A program made the translations under genes and the position numbers. A stretch of DNA of 64,000 nucleotides, from contig NZ_CP026304.1 in the NCBI RefSeq assembly GCF_003054555.1, positions 3,472,001-3,536,000 of the forward strand, read 5' to 3'. This DNA comes from Streptomyces lunaelactis (GTDB taxonomy: Bacteria > Actinomycetota > Actinomycetes > Streptomycetales > Streptomycetaceae). This document shows positions 51,498 through 60,536 of this stretch, piece after piece. The notes under the pieces were generated by a model. That model did no database searches. It was not told where the DNA came from and saw only the letters and a program-made list of their open reading frames with translations. Every line of letters starts with the position of its first letter. Positions within the stretch are counted from its first letter, which is position 1.

Positions 51498-52850
51498 TCA
51501 CCCCCCGCGTACCGCCGCGATCGACGCGGCCAACGAGCCCGCCACGTCCGGGATCAACGCGTGCACCCCGGAGCGGACCACATGGCGGCCCCCCACCACC
51601 GTGTCCCGCACATCCGCCGCCGTCGCCGCGAACACCGCCGTCTCCGCCGCCAGCCGCGGGACCGGGCCCGCCGTGCGGACCGAGTCGAGGGCCACCGTCG
51701 TGAAGTCCGCGAGCGCGCCCGGCTCGAGGCGGCCCGCGTCGGGCCAACCCAGCGCCGCGTGGCCGTCCGCCGTGGCCGCCCGCAGCAGCGCCGCCGCCGT
51801 CCAGTGGCCGCGGGCCCGGGTGCGCAGGCGCTCGTTGAGTTCCATCGCGCGGGCCTCTTCGAGGAGGTCGATGACCGCGTGGCTGTCGCTGCCCAGCGAG
51901 AGCGGCGAGCCCGCCCGCTGCAGCGCGGCGGCGGGGCCGATGCCGTCCGCCAGGTCGCGTTCCGTCGTCGGGCACATGCACGTGCCCGTGCTCGCGCCGC
52001 CCAGCAGCGCGATGTCCTCGTCGGTCAGGTGCGTGTTGTGGACGCCCGTCGTGCGCGGGCCGAGCACGCCGTGGTCGGCGAGCAGCCGGGTGGGGGTGCA
52101 CCCGTGCGCGGCCAGGCACGCGTCGTTCTCCGCGGTCTGCTCGGAGAGGTGGACGTGGAGGGGGGCCTGACGGGCGGCGGCCCACTCAGCGACCGTCCTC
52201 AGCTGCGCGGCCGGGACGGCTCGTACGGAGTGGATCGCCGCGCCGATACGGGCGTGGTCACTGTCCTTCAGCAGCGCGGCCCGCTCCGCCCACGCGTCCG
52301 CCGTGCCGTCGGAGAAGCGCAGCTGGTGCTTGTTCGGGGCCTCCCCGCTGTGCTTGTCCCTGATGGCGGAGGAAAGGTACGCCGTGTCGAGCAGCGTGAT
52401 CCGGATGCCCGCGTCCGCCGCCGCCGCGATCAGCGCCTCGCCCATCGCGTTCGGGTCGGCGTACGGGGTGCCGCCCGGCGCGTGGTGCACATAGTGGAAC
52501 TCGCCCACCGAGGTGATCCCGGCCAGCGCCATCTCCGCGTACACGGCCCGCGCGAGCTCGAAGTACGTCTCCGGGGTGAGCCGGGACGCGACCTGGTACA
52601 TGAACTCGCGCCAGGTCCAGAAGGTCCCGGAGCCCACCTGGACGATTCCGCGCAGGGCACGGTGGAAGGCGTGCGAGTGGGCGTTCGCGAGGCCCGGGAT
52701 CGTCAGGCCGCGCAGGACCGTCGCGCCCTGGGGCGGGGCGACGATCCCTTTGCGTACCGCCGTGATCCGGCCGTCCGTCACATCGAGGGCCACGCCCGGC
52801 TCGACATTCGTGTCCAGCCAGGCGTGTTCCGCCCAGTACGTCAGCTGCAC
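51498..52850 (-). CDS. hutF: Formimidoylglutamate deiminase
   Basis: 450 aa; start at 52850 overlaps the upstream gene by 10 nt. Amidohydrolase: PGLANAHSHAFHRALRGIVQ (HxH), LHVHLSEQTAENDACLAAHG, VHNTHLTDEDIALL and LGSDSHAVIDLLEEARAME. Removes the imino group of formimidoylglutamate giving N-formylglutamate, which then needs deformylation. N-formylglutamate as an intermediate agrees with the reported S. coelicolor pathway. Confidence 0.9.
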   Translation of the reverse strand: MQLTYWAEHAWLDTNVEPGVALDVTDGRITAVRKGIVAPPQGATVLRGLTIPGLANAHSHAFHRALRGIVQVGSGTFWTWREFMYQVASRLTPETYFELARAVYAEMALAGITSVGEFHYVHHAPGGTPYADPNAMGEALIAAAADAGIRITLLDTAYLSSAIRDKHSGEAPNKHQLRFSDGTADAWAERAALLKDSDHARIGAAIHSVRAVPAAQLRTVAEWAAARQAPLHVHLSEQTAENDACLAAHGCTPTRLLADHGVLGPRTTGVHNTHLTDEDIALLGGASTGTCMCPTTERDLADGIGPAAALQRAGSPLSLGSDSHAVIDLLEEARAMELNERLRTRARGHWTAAALLRAATADGHAALGWPDAGRLEPGALADFTTVALDSVRTAGPVPRLAAETAVFAATAADVRDTVVGGRHVVRSGVHALIPDVAGSLAASIAAVRGG

Positions 52851-54136
52851 GCCAGCCCCTCCAGTACGTCGGCGAGTGCGATCACCCCGGCCACGCAGTC
52901 GTCCTCGGCGGCGAACTCCGCCGGGGAGTGCGAGACGCCGGTGGGGTTCCGTACGAACAGCATGGCGGTCGGGATCGATCCGGACAAAATACCCGCGTCG
53001 TGTCCGGCGCCCGTGCCGAGCACCGGGAGCGCGCCGCCGAGGATCTTGTTGAGTTCGTCGCGCAGGGCGTGCTCGAACTCGATCACGGGCGTGAAGGACT
53101 CCCGTACGACGCGCAGATCGACGCCGTCCCGTTCGGCCCGGTCCTTCGCCGCCCGCGTCACCGCGGCGACGACGGTGTCGAGGGTGCTCTGGTCGGCGGC
53201 GCGCGAGTCCAGCCAGCCGCGCACGAGCGAGGGGATGGCGTTGACGGCGTTCGGCTCGACGGAGATCTTGCCGAACGTGGCGACCGCGCCCGCGAGTTCG
53301 GCCTCGCGGCGGGCCGCGAGGACGGTCTCGGCGTACGTCAGCATCGGGTCGCGGCGGTCGACGAGCCGCGTCGTGCCGGCGTGGTTGGCCTCGCCGTGGA
53401 AGTCGAACCGCCAGCGGCCGTGCGGCCAGATCGCGGATGCGATGCCGACGGGGTTGCCCGACAGGTCGAGCGCCCGGCCCTGCTCGACATGGAGCTCGAC
53501 GAACGCGCCGATACGGGCGAGGCGTTCGGGGTCGGGGCCGATGAGCGACGGGTCGTACCCGGCGCGCTCCATGGCCTGGGGCAGGGTGATGCCGTCGGCG
53601 TCCCGGAGTTCGGCCGCCTTCTCGGGCGTCAGCTGCCCGGCGGCCAGGCGTGAGCCGACGCAGGCGAGACCGAAGCGGGCTCCCTCCTCGTCACCGAAGT
53701 TGGTGATGGCGAGGGGCTTGTTGAACTCCGCTCCCCTGCGGCGGAGTTCGTCGAGTGCGGCGAAGGAGGAGACGACGCCGAGGGGCCCGTCGAAGGCGCC
53801 GCCGTCCGGGACGGAGTCGAGGTGCGAGCCGGTGACGACGGCGCCGGGGGCGGTGGGGTCGCCGAGCCAGGCCCACTGGTTGCCGTTGCGGTCGACCTCG
53901 CAGGTGAGGCCGCGGGTTTCGGCCTGGGCCTGGAACCAGGCGCGGCAGTCGGCGTCGGCGGCGGTCCAGGCGTAGCGCCTGTAGCCGCCGCTTTCGGCGT
54001 TGCGCCCGATGGGCGCGAGGTCCTGCCACATCTGGTGGAAGGAGTCCGCCGGACGGGCCGGCGAATCCAGCCCCGCCGGCGTTCGAGGCGCGGGGTCCGG
54101 GGCGGAGCCCCGGTGGGGAAACGCCTCCTCGCTCAC
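52841..54136 (-). CDS. M20 amidohydrolase (allantoate amidohydrolase-like)
   Basis: 431 aa from ATG 54136, ATGA overlap with hutU. Zn-dependent M20 family: [20 protein letters not shown] (His/Asp ligands), [20 protein letters not shown] (Glu pair), [15 protein letters not shown] and [11 protein letters not shown]. Annotated relatives are allantoate amidohydrolases/N-carbamoyl hydrolases. Here it sits between hutF and hutU, so it may hydrolyse N-formylglutamate (the HutG step). The first ~35 residues ([18 protein letters not shown]) are encoded by repeat copy 3; the conserved part starts at [11 protein letters not shown], so the true start is uncertain. Confidence 0.85.
   Translation of the reverse strand: MSEEAFPHRGSAPDPAPRTPAGLDSPARPADSFHQMWQDLAPIGRNAESGGYRRYAWTAADADCRAWFQAQAETRGLTCEVDRNGNQWAWLGDPTAPGAVVTGSHLDSVPDGGAFDGPLGVVSSFAALDELRRRGAEFNKPLAITNFGDEEGARFGLACVGSRLAAGQLTPEKAAELRDADGITLPQAMERAGYDPSLIGPDPERLARIGAFVELHVEQGRALDLSGNPVGIASAIWPHGRWRFDFHGEANHAGTTRLVDRRDPMLTYAETVLAARREAELAGAVATFGKISVEPNAVNAIPSLVRGWLDSRAADQSTLDTVVAAVTRAAKDRAERDGVDLRVVRESFTPVIEFEHALRDELNKILGGALPVLGTGAGHDAGILSGSIPTAMLFVRNPTGVSHSPAEFAAEDDCVAGVIALADVLEGLACS
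54067..54113 (+). repeat. Dispersed repeat, copy 3, within a coding region
   Basis: CCGGCGTTCGAGGCGCGGGG then TCCGGGGCGGAGCCCCGG at 54076-54113. It lies inside the annotated reading frame of the M20 enzyme, just after a start coupled to hutU, and adds an in-frame Pro/Arg-rich segment to the protein. Confidence 0.8.
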
Positions 54137-55794
54137 GCGTCGCCCTCCCTCATCGGAACCCGCACGCCCTTCTCGTCCGCCACCGACTCCGCGATGTCGT
54201 ACCCGGCATCGACATGCCGGATGACGCCCATGCCCGGGTCATTCGTCAGCACCCGGCGGATCTTCTCGCCCGCCAGCTTCGTGCCGTCCGCCACCGAGAC
54301 CTGGCCCGCGTGGATGGAGCGGCCCATGCCGACGCCGCCGCCGTGGTGGATCGAGACCCAGGACGCGCCCGACGCGACGTTGACCATCGCGTTCAGCAGC
54401 GGCCAGTCGGCGATCGCGTCCGAGCCGTCCAGCATGGCCTCGGTCTCGCGGTACGGGGACGCCACCGAGCCGCAGTCCAGGTGGTCGCGGCCGATAACCA
54501 GCGGGGCCGCCAGCTCACCGCTCGCCACCATGTCGTTGAAGCGCTCGCCCGCGCGGTCCCGCTCGCCGTAGCCGAGCCAGCAGATACGCGCCGGAAGGCC
54601 CTGGAAGTGGACCCGCTCGCCGGCCATCTTGAGCCAGCGGTGCAGGGACTCGTTCTCCGGGAAGAGCTCGAGCATCGCCTTGTCGGTCTTGTGGATGTCC
54701 GACGCCTCACCCGAGAGCGCCGCCCAGCGGAACGGGCCCTTGCCCTCGCAGAAGAGCGGCCGGATGTACGCGGGTACGAAGCCGGGGAAGTCGAACGCCC
54801 GCTCGTATCCCGCCAGTTGGGCCTCGCCGCGGATCGAGTTGCCGTAGTCGAAGACCTCGGCGCCCGCGTCCATGAAGCCGACCATGGCTTCGACGTGCTT
54901 CGCCATCGACTCGCGCGCGCGCTGCGTGAAGTCCGCGGGCTTCTCGGCCGCGTACGAGGCCATCTCGTCGAACTCGACGCCCAGCGGCAGATACGCGAGC
55001 GGGTCGTGGGCGCTCGTCTGGTCGGTCACGATGTCGATCGGGGCGCCCTCGGCGAGCATCCGCGGCAGCAGCTCCGCCGCGTTGCCGAGCAGGCCGATGG
55101 ACAGGGGCTTGCGCGCGTCCCGCGCCTCGACGGCCAGGGACAGCGCGTGCTCCAGCGAGTCCGCGCGCACATCCAGGTAGCGGTGCTCGATACGGCGCTC
55201 GATCGCGCGCGGGTCGACGTCGATACAGATCGCGACGCCGTCGTTCATCGTCACGGCGAGCGGCTGCGCGCCGCCCATGCCGCCCAGACCGGCGGTCAGC
55301 GTGATCGTCCCCGCGAGCGTGCCGTTGAACTTCTTCGCCGCCACCGCGGCGAACGTCTCGTAGGTGCCCTGCAGGATGCCCTGCGTGCCGATGTAGATCC
55401 ACGAGCCGGCCGTCATCTGGCCGTACATGGTCAGGCCGAGGGCCTCCAAGCGCCGGAACTCCTCCCAGTTCGCCCAGTCGCCGACCAGGTTGGAGTTGGC
55501 GATGAGCACGCGAGGTGCCCACTCGTGCGTCTGCATCACGCCGACCGGGCGGCCGGACTGGACGAGCATCGTCTCGTCCTGCTTCAGCGTCCGCAGCGTG
55601 CGCACCATCGCGTCGAAGGAGCGCCAGTCGCGGGCCGCCTTGCCCGTGCCGCCGTAGACGACGAGCTTGTCGGGGTGCTCGGCGACCTCGGGGTCGAGGT
55701 TGTTCTGGAGCATGCGGAGGGCGGCTTCCTGCTGCCATCCCAGGGCGCTCAGTTCCGTACCGCGCGGTGCCCGTACGGGGCGGGGTCCTGACAT
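54133..55794 (-). CDS. hutU: Urocanate hydratase
   Basis: 553 aa from ATG 55794. Urocanase signature regions: [25 protein letters not shown]-type substrate loop [23 protein letters not shown]-binding [20 protein letters not shown], and [20 protein letters not shown] near the C terminus with the conserved Cys of urocanases. Second step of histidine degradation, hydrating urocanate. First gene of the hut operon; regulated region at 55826-55875. hutH is not in the window. Confidence 0.96.
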   Translation of the reverse strand: MSGPRPVRAPRGTELSALGWQQEAALRMLQNNLDPEVAEHPDKLVVYGGTGKAARDWRSFDAMVRTLRTLKQDETMLVQSGRPVGVMQTHEWAPRVLIANSNLVGDWANWEEFRRLEALGLTMYGQMTAGSWIYIGTQGILQGTYETFAAVAAKKFNGTLAGTITLTAGLGGMGGAQPLAVTMNDGVAICIDVDPRAIERRIEHRYLDVRADSLEHALSLAVEARDARKPLSIGLLGNAAELLPRMLAEGAPIDIVTDQTSAHDPLAYLPLGVEFDEMASYAAEKPADFTQRARESMAKHVEAMVGFMDAGAEVFDYGNSIRGEAQLAGYERAFDFPGFVPAYIRPLFCEGKGPFRWAALSGEASDIHKTDKAMLELFPENESLHRWLKMAGERVHFQGLPARICWLGYGERDRAGERFNDMVASGELAAPLVIGRDHLDCGSVASPYRETEAMLDGSDAIADWPLLNAMVNVASGASWVSIHHGGGVGMGRSIHAGQVSVADGTKLAGEKIRRVLTNDPGMGVIRHVDAGYDIAESVADEKGVRVPMREGDA

Positions 55795-55825
55795 GGCAAT
55801 GCCTCCTCGCGACTGCGACCATGAC

Positions 55826-55875
55826 TGTTGGCTTATCTATTCACATCCTGGCTGCCTGAATAGTCTTAGTCAACA
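55826..55875. promoter_or_regulatory. Long inverted-repeat operator for hut and decarboxylase genes
   Basis: Left arm 55826-55843 (TGTTGGCTTATCTATTCA) and right arm 55857-55875 (complement TGTTGACTAAGACTATTCA) match over ~15 of 18 positions, with a perfect CTATTCA/TGAATAG core and a 13-nt spacer. It lies between divergent hutU and the PLP gene. A dimeric regulator, possibly the RpiR-type protein at 59599, may bind; this is inference. Confidence 0.6.
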
Positions 55876-55912
55876 GCTGCGGTGCGTCCCACCGGATGAT
55901 TGGCTGGCGTAC

Positions 55913-57256
55913 ATGGCTTCAGAGCGTGCTGCAGACCGTCGGGATCAGGCCGTACGAGCGGCGGTGGAGCAGGGTCTGCTGGGCGAGGCGCAGCCCGTCG
56001 CCGCCCTCCTGGACGTGGCCGGCATCCGCTCCTGCGCGGCCGCCCTGCGGGCCGCCTTCGCCGCCGTCACCGACGCCCCCGTGCTGCACGCCTTCGCCGT
56101 GAAGGCCGCGCCCCTCGTCCCCGTACTCGCTCTGCTGCACGCCGAGGGCATCGGCGCGGAGGTCGCGAGTCCGGGCGAGCTGGCCCTGGCCCGGGCCGCC
56201 GGCGTAGAGCCCGGGCGCACCGTGCTCGACTCCCCCGCCAAGACGCCCGCCGAGCTGCGCGAGGCTCTCGCCCTCGGGATCGCCGTCAACGCCGACAACC
56301 CGCAGGAGCTCGCGCGCATCGACGCCCTCATCGCGTCCGCGTCCTCCCGCTCGCCGCTCGGTCTGCGCGTGAATCCGCAGGTCGGCGGGGGCGCCATCGG
56401 GGCCCTGTCCACCGCCACCGCGACCTCCAAATTCGGTGTCGCGCTGCGCGACGAAGGCGCCCGCGACTGGGTCGTACGCGCGTATCTCGACCGCCCCTGG
56501 CTGACCCGGCTGCACACCCACTCCGGCTCCCAGGGCCTGCCACTGTCCCTGATGGCGCAGGGCATCCAGGTCCTGTACGAACTGGCCGAGGAGATCAACA
56601 CCGCGGCCGGCCGGCAGCAGATCGACACCCTCGACATTGGCGGCGGCCTCCCGGTCAACTTCACCTCCGACGAGCAGTCACCGGCCTTCGCCGACTACGC
56701 CCGGCTGCTCAAGGAGCGGGTCCCCGGAGTGCTCGACGGGCGCTACGGCCTGGTCACCGAGTTCGGCCGCTCCCTGCTCGCCAAGCACGGCACGGTCCTC
56801 GCCCGCGTCGAGTACGCCAAGACCGCCGGATCCCGCCCCATCGCGGTCACCCACGCCGGCGTCCAGGTCGCCACCCGTACCGTCTACGACCCGGCCTCCT
56901 GGCCGCTGCGCATCGCCGCGTACGACCCCAAGGGCAGCCCCAAGGCCGGGCCCGCCGTGCCGCAGGACATCGCCGGACCCGCCTGCTTCGCGGGCGACCT
57001 GCTCGCCGAGAACCGGCCGCTGCCGCTGCTGGAGCAGGGCGATGTGATCGCGGCGCTGGACACCGGCGCGTACTGCTTCTCGAACCACTACGGCTACAAC
57101 AGCCTGCCCCGGCCCGGCATTTACGGCTTCGTCACCGGCGCGGAGACGGCAGACGGGACGGCGGTGCGGTTCGCGACCGTGCGGAGCCCGCAGAGCCTGG
57201 CCGAGATCGTCGCCGAGTCGGGCGGCGCCCACCCGGACACCCTGCTCACCCCCTGA
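55913..57256 (+). CDS. PLP-dependent decarboxylase family (LysA/Orn-DAP type)
   Basis: 447 aa from ATG 55913; no good Shine-Dalgarno, suggesting a short or leaderless transcript. Fold type III: HAFAVKAAPLVPVLALLHAE (PLP Lys), ASPGELALARAAGVEPGRTV, THSGSQGLPLSLMAQGIQVL, DIGGGLPVNF, TEFGRSLLAKHG, PACFAGDLLAENRPLPLLEQ (Cys/Glu of the dimer active site) and GAYCFSNHYGYN. Resembles diaminopimelate decarboxylase but substrate is uncertain; its promoter shares the hut operator, so a role linked to amino-acid catabolism is inferred. Confidence 0.85.
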   Translation: MASERAADRRDQAVRAAVEQGLLGEAQPVAALLDVAGIRSCAAALRAAFAAVTDAPVLHAFAVKAAPLVPVLALLHAEGIGAEVASPGELALARAAGVEPGRTVLDSPAKTPAELREALALGIAVNADNPQELARIDALIASASSRSPLGLRVNPQVGGGAIGALSTATATSKFGVALRDEGARDWVVRAYLDRPWLTRLHTHSGSQGLPLSLMAQGIQVLYELAEEINTAAGRQQIDTLDIGGGLPVNFTSDEQSPAFADYARLLKERVPGVLDGRYGLVTEFGRSLLAKHGTVLARVEYAKTAGSRPIAVTHAGVQVATRTVYDPASWPLRIAAYDPKGSPKAGPAVPQDIAGPACFAGDLLAENRPLPLLEQGDVIAALDTGAYCFSNHYGYNSLPRPGIYGFVTGAETADGTAVRFATVRSPQSLAEIVAESGGAHPDTLLTP

Positions 57257-57493
57257 TACGCGGGGTCCATGTCGGGGGGCGCGCTGAAACAGCAGGCCGC
57301 CTGAACGCGGGCAGGCCGGACCGCCTGGTCGCGACGCGTCAGGAGCAGGCGGTGGTGTGCGGACCCTACCGGGACGGGGGCATGTACCAATGGATAATGC
57401 CCCAACTCCCCTCAACAGAAGCCACGTTGCGTAATCTCCCCGTCACTGCCGCACTTCAGTGCGCGGCACGCCGAGGTGGGGAGGGGAGTCCGC

Positions 57494-57880
57494 GTGCCCG
57501 GAATCGACGAGTGTCTGCTTCAGGTCATGCTGGTGCCGGGCGCGCGTGGAGCAGCCATCGTGGACTGGATCAGCGGCCTCGCGCTCGGCACGGTCGGTGA
57601 GTCGGCGCACAGCGGCCACGAGGCCGCCGCCGCGGAGACAGCCGAACTGGCCAGGGTGGCCACGGAGTACGCAACCTTCGCGACGTACGCGCCCGAGGAC
57701 CCCACGCCCGTCGAGGACCTCATCGTCACCACCCGTACCGGCTATCACCTGGTGCGTTTCGTGGACACCGCCTTCGACGGCAGCGTGCTCCTGCATCTGT
57801 GGCTCGACCGGGACCTGGGCAATCTCGCACTGGCCCGGCTGCGTCTTCGCCATCTCTCCGAAGGGCTGGTGCTCGGATGA
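57494..57880 (+). CDS. Roadblock/LC7-domain protein 1
   Basis: 128 aa from GTG 57494 with GAGGGGAG upstream. Roadblock fold: MLVPGARGAAIVDWISGLAL, IVTTRTGYHLVRFVDTAFDG, VLLHLWLDRDLGNLALARLR. Unlike conservon CvnB, no ATPase or GTPase gene adjoins. It overlaps the next gene by ATGA. The 237-nt upstream spacer contains GATAAT at 57393-57398 (possible -10) but no clear -35. Confidence 0.85.
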   Translation: MPGIDECLLQVMLVPGARGAAIVDWISGLALGTVGESAHSGHEAAAAETAELARVATEYATFATYAPEDPTPVEDLIVTTRTGYHLVRFVDTAFDGSVLLHLWLDRDLGNLALARLRLRHLSEGLVLG

Positions 57881-58650
57881 GAGCCGCCGTTTCCCCGATG
57901 CTCGTCAGACTCGCGGAAGAACGTGCCACGGGCGTGCTGGTACGCGACCACGGCGCCCTGTACCTGGCCGACGGTCAGGTCGTGCACGCCGAGAGCCCCG
58001 CGGCTCCCGGACTCGACGTCCTGCTGACCGCGAGCGGCCGGTTGCCGCACGACAGCTGGGCCGACGCGGTCGCACAAGCGGGCTCGCGCCGCGAGGTCGC
58101 ACGCTTCCTCGTCGACAGCGGCCAGGTGGGCGGCGGCGAGCTGGAGATCTGCCATCTCGGTGCGCTGTTCGACGCCGCTTTCTTCGCACTCTCGCCCGCC
58201 AGCGGTCCGACCCGCTTCCGCTACGGGGTCGCCCACTGGATCGGCCGGGTGCGACCGGTACCCACCCAGGTCGTCGAACGCGAGGCCCAGCGGCGCAGCC
58301 TGCTGCTGGACTCGGTATGGCCCCATCCGACGGTCGACACGGCTCCGGTGAAGCGCCGCCCGGAGCCCGCGGGGCGGGCGCTCGGGCCCCGGCGGCAGGG
58401 GCTGCTGCATCTCGCCGACGGCGTACGCACCCCGGCCGCCATCGCCCGGACGCTGGGGCGTCCGGCCTTCAACACCCTGGTCGAGGTGCGGAGGCTGGCC
58501 GCGGAGGGGCTCATCGAGACGCCCGCCGAGCCGGCCGCGCCCTCAGGGCCCGACACCGATCGTGAGAACGCCGGGACCGGCGAACCCCCGTCCGTCCTGG
58601 ACTCCGCCATGCTCCGCCGGCTCCGCGACGCACTGGAGGCAACCCTGTGA
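57877..58650 (+). CDS. PATAN/DUF4388-like protein with C-terminal winged helix
   Basis: 257 aa from ATG 57877 (ATGA). N-terminal ~130 aa: LVRLAEERATGVLVRDHGAL, YLADGQVVHAESPAAPGLDV, a PATAN/DUF4388-like beta-helix pattern. A C-terminal segment (GLLHLADGVRTPAAIARTLG then LVEVRRLAAEGLIETP) looks like a winged helix. PatA-type proteins often connect to small GTPases and phototaxis-like regulation. Sandwiched between Roadblock genes, so it is probably their partner. Domain calls are by eye. Confidence 0.72.
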   Translation: MRAAVSPMLVRLAEERATGVLVRDHGALYLADGQVVHAESPAAPGLDVLLTASGRLPHDSWADAVAQAGSRREVARFLVDSGQVGGGELEICHLGALFDAAFFALSPASGPTRFRYGVAHWIGRVRPVPTQVVEREAQRRSLLLDSVWPHPTVDTAPVKRRPEPAGRALGPRRQGLLHLADGVRTPAAIARTLGRPAFNTLVEVRRLAAEGLIETPAEPAAPSGPDTDRENAGTGEPPSVLDSAMLRRLRDALEATL

Positions 58651-58735
58651 CCCACCGCTCCATCCACCAGGTCCTGTGCCCGCCTTCATGTTCATGAGGC
58701 GCGCACTGCGGCAGCGCGCCGAGAGGAGACAGCTC

Positions 58736-59122
58736 ATGACGGCCGAGGCCGATGTGCTCGCCGAACTGAAACGACTGCGCATACGACTGCCCCAGCTGAC
58801 CGGAGCGCTCGCCGCCAGCACGGACGGTCTCGTGCTGGCGGCGGACACCGGGGAGGCGGAGGGCGTGGCGGCGCTGACCGCCGCCGCCCTCGGCGTCGCG
58901 GTGCGGCTGACCGAGGCCACCGGACAGGGGGGCTTCCTCGAGCTGCTGGTCCGGGGCGACCAGGGTTACGTCGCGTCCTACGCGGCGGGGACCTCGGCCG
59001 TCCTCACCCTCCTGGCCGAGCCACGCATCAACGTGGGACGGCTCCATCTCGAGGCACGCCGCTCCGGCACCCGCATCGGCGAGCTGGTCGACGGCGCCCT
59101 CGAACGACCGGAGAACACCTGA
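58736..59122 (+). CDS. Roadblock/LC7-domain protein 2
   Basis: 128 aa from ATG 58736, AGGAGA 7 nt upstream; an ATG at 58688 lacks one. LPQLTGALAASTDGLVLAAD, AALTAAALGVAVRLTEATGQ and LLVRGDQGYVASYAAGTSAV follow the Roadblock pattern with a longer helix 2. Diverged from proteins 1 and 3, so hetero-oligomers are possible. Confidence 0.82.
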   Translation: MTAEADVLAELKRLRIRLPQLTGALAASTDGLVLAADTGEAEGVAALTAAALGVAVRLTEATGQGGFLELLVRGDQGYVASYAAGTSAVLTLLAEPRINVGRLHLEARRSGTRIGELVDGALERPENT

Positions 59123-59176
59123 CCCATGACCGACACACCATCACGGACACCCAGACGGAAAGGAAGTGCGCATCTC

Positions 59177-59551
59177 ATGGCCAACACCGAACGCGCCCTC
59201 AAGGAAGCCACCACTGTCATCGAGGGCGCCATCGGCGCCGCACTCGTCGACTACACCAGCGGAATGGCCCTCGGCACTGTCGGAGGCGGAAAGGACCTGG
59301 ACCTGACGGTCGCCGCGGCGGGCAACACCGATGTGGTGCGCGCCAAGGTGCGCACCATGGAGCAGCTCGGGCTCAAGGACGGCATCGAGGACATCCTCAT
59401 CACCCTCGGCGGGCAGTACCACCTGATCCGGCTGCTCAAGGGCCGGGGAGCCAACGGCCTGTTCCTCTACCTGGCGCTCGACAAGGAGCGGGCGAACCTC
59501 GCCATGGCCCGGCATCAGCTGAAGAAGATCGAGGCCGAGCTGGAGATCTGA
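59177..59551 (+). CDS. Roadblock/LC7-domain protein 3
   Basis: 124 aa from ATG 59177, AAGGAAG ~11 nt upstream. [60 protein letters not shown] and [20 protein letters not shown] match a complete Roadblock domain, closest in layout to protein 1. Last gene of the cluster, ending before a 15-bp terminator. Confidence 0.85.
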   Translation: MANTERALKEATTVIEGAIGAALVDYTSGMALGTVGGGKDLDLTVAAAGNTDVVRAKVRTMEQLGLKDGIEDILITLGGQYHLIRLLKGRGANGLFLYLALDKERANLAMARHQLKKIEAELEI

Positions 59552-59567
59552 CCGCCCGCGGCCGGAC

Positions 59568-59600
59568 AGCCGGAGGGGCTCCGTCGGAGCCCCTCCGGCT
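59568..59600. terminator. Bidirectional terminator after the Roadblock cluster
   Basis: A perfect 15-bp stem AGCCGGAGGGGCTCC (59568-59582)/GGAGCCCCTCCGGCT (59586-59600) with a 3-nt loop, between convergent genes. Confidence 0.9.
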
Positions 59601-60435
59601 ACTCCACGAACAGGCCCCGCGCCGCGGCCCTCGCGTCGAACTCCTCCAGTCGCGCCTGCGCGTCCGGCAGGTCGTCGCACATCGCCTCGAGCAGCACCCG
59701 CCCCAGCAGCATCGGCGCGCACGCCGTGTCGAAGGCCAGGCCCGTGCCGACCGCCGCCGGGATCAGCAGGTCGCTGTGGCCGGCCACCGGCGCGAACGCC
59801 GAGTCCGCGACCGTCACCACCGTCAGCCCCGCCGACCGCGCGTACGCCAGCGCCTCCACGACCTCCTTGGGGTGCCGCGGCAGGGCAAAGCACAGCAGCG
59901 CGCTCGCGCCCGCCCGGCGGGCCGCGTCGATGCGGTCGGCGAGCATCGTGCCGCCCTCGTCGAGCAGCCGTACGTCCGGGTGGACCTTTGCCGCGAAGTA
60001 CGCGAAGCCGCGGGCCTGCGAGGACGCGGCGCGCAGACCGAGCACCGGCAGCGGGCGGGAGGCGGCCAGAAGCCGGCCCGCGCGCTCGACCGCGGCGGGG
60101 TCGGCGAGCAGTTCGGACAGGTGGCGCAGGTTCTCGATCTCGGCCTGCACCGCCTGCTGGTACTCGTTGTACGCGTCCTTCCCGGCCTCGCTCTCCGCCG
60201 GCGCGACCTCCCGAAGATGGCGGCGCAGCGCGGGATAGCCGTCGAAGCCGAGCGCGACGGCGAAGCGGGTGACGGAGGGCTGGCTGACCCCGGCCAGTTC
60301 GGCGAGCTCCACGCTGGACAGGAACGGCGCGTCGGCGGCCCTGCGCACCATGCTGTGCGCGATGCGCCGCTGGGTGGGCGTGAGCCGGTGACTCTCGAAG
60401 AGCTGTTGCAGCCGTGCGGCAGGGCTGTCGCTCAT
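59599..60435 (-). CDS. MurR/RpiR-family transcriptional regulator
   Basis: 278 aa from ATG 60435, overlapping the upstream 34-aa ORF by ATGA. N-terminal RpiR HTH (LTPTQRRIAHSMVRRAADAP, LAGVSQPSVTRFAVALGFDG) and C-terminal SIS domain (RPLPVLGLRAASSQARGFAY, ALLCFALPRHPKEVVEALAY, GLTVVTVADSAFAPVAGHSD). SIS domains bind phosphosugars or amino acids. Close to the hut genes, so it may be the hut repressor, but this is inference. Confidence 0.9.
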   Translation of the reverse strand: MSDSPAARLQQLFESHRLTPTQRRIAHSMVRRAADAPFLSSVELAELAGVSQPSVTRFAVALGFDGYPALRRHLREVAPAESEAGKDAYNEYQQAVQAEIENLRHLSELLADPAAVERAGRLLAASRPLPVLGLRAASSQARGFAYFAAKVHPDVRLLDEGGTMLADRIDAARRAGASALLCFALPRHPKEVVEALAYARSAGLTVVTVADSAFAPVAGHSDLLIPAAVGTGLAFDTACAPMLLGRVLLEAMCDDLPDAQARLEEFDARAAARGLFVE

Positions 60436-60536
60436 GCCATCCCCCTCATCAGGTCCGTGAACCGGTCGAGCAGCGCCGCCGCCCCCGTCACATCATCGGT
60501 CAGCGGCCGGTCAGCAAGCTTCTCGGACGGCATCAC
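60432..60536 (-). CDS. 34-aa ORF coupled to the RpiR gene
   Basis: GTG 60536 (or ATG 60533) with AAGGAGGGG 8 nt upstream, the strongest Shine-Dalgarno in this interval. Product MMPSEKLADRPLTDDVTGAA then ALLDRFTDLMRGMA, ending in TGA that overlaps the RpiR ATG as ATGA. No membrane segment, no family recognised. It is probably a translated leader controlling RpiR expression; could also be a real small protein. Confidence 0.5.
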   Translation of the reverse strand: MMPSEKLADRPLTDDVTGAAALLDRFTDLMRGMA

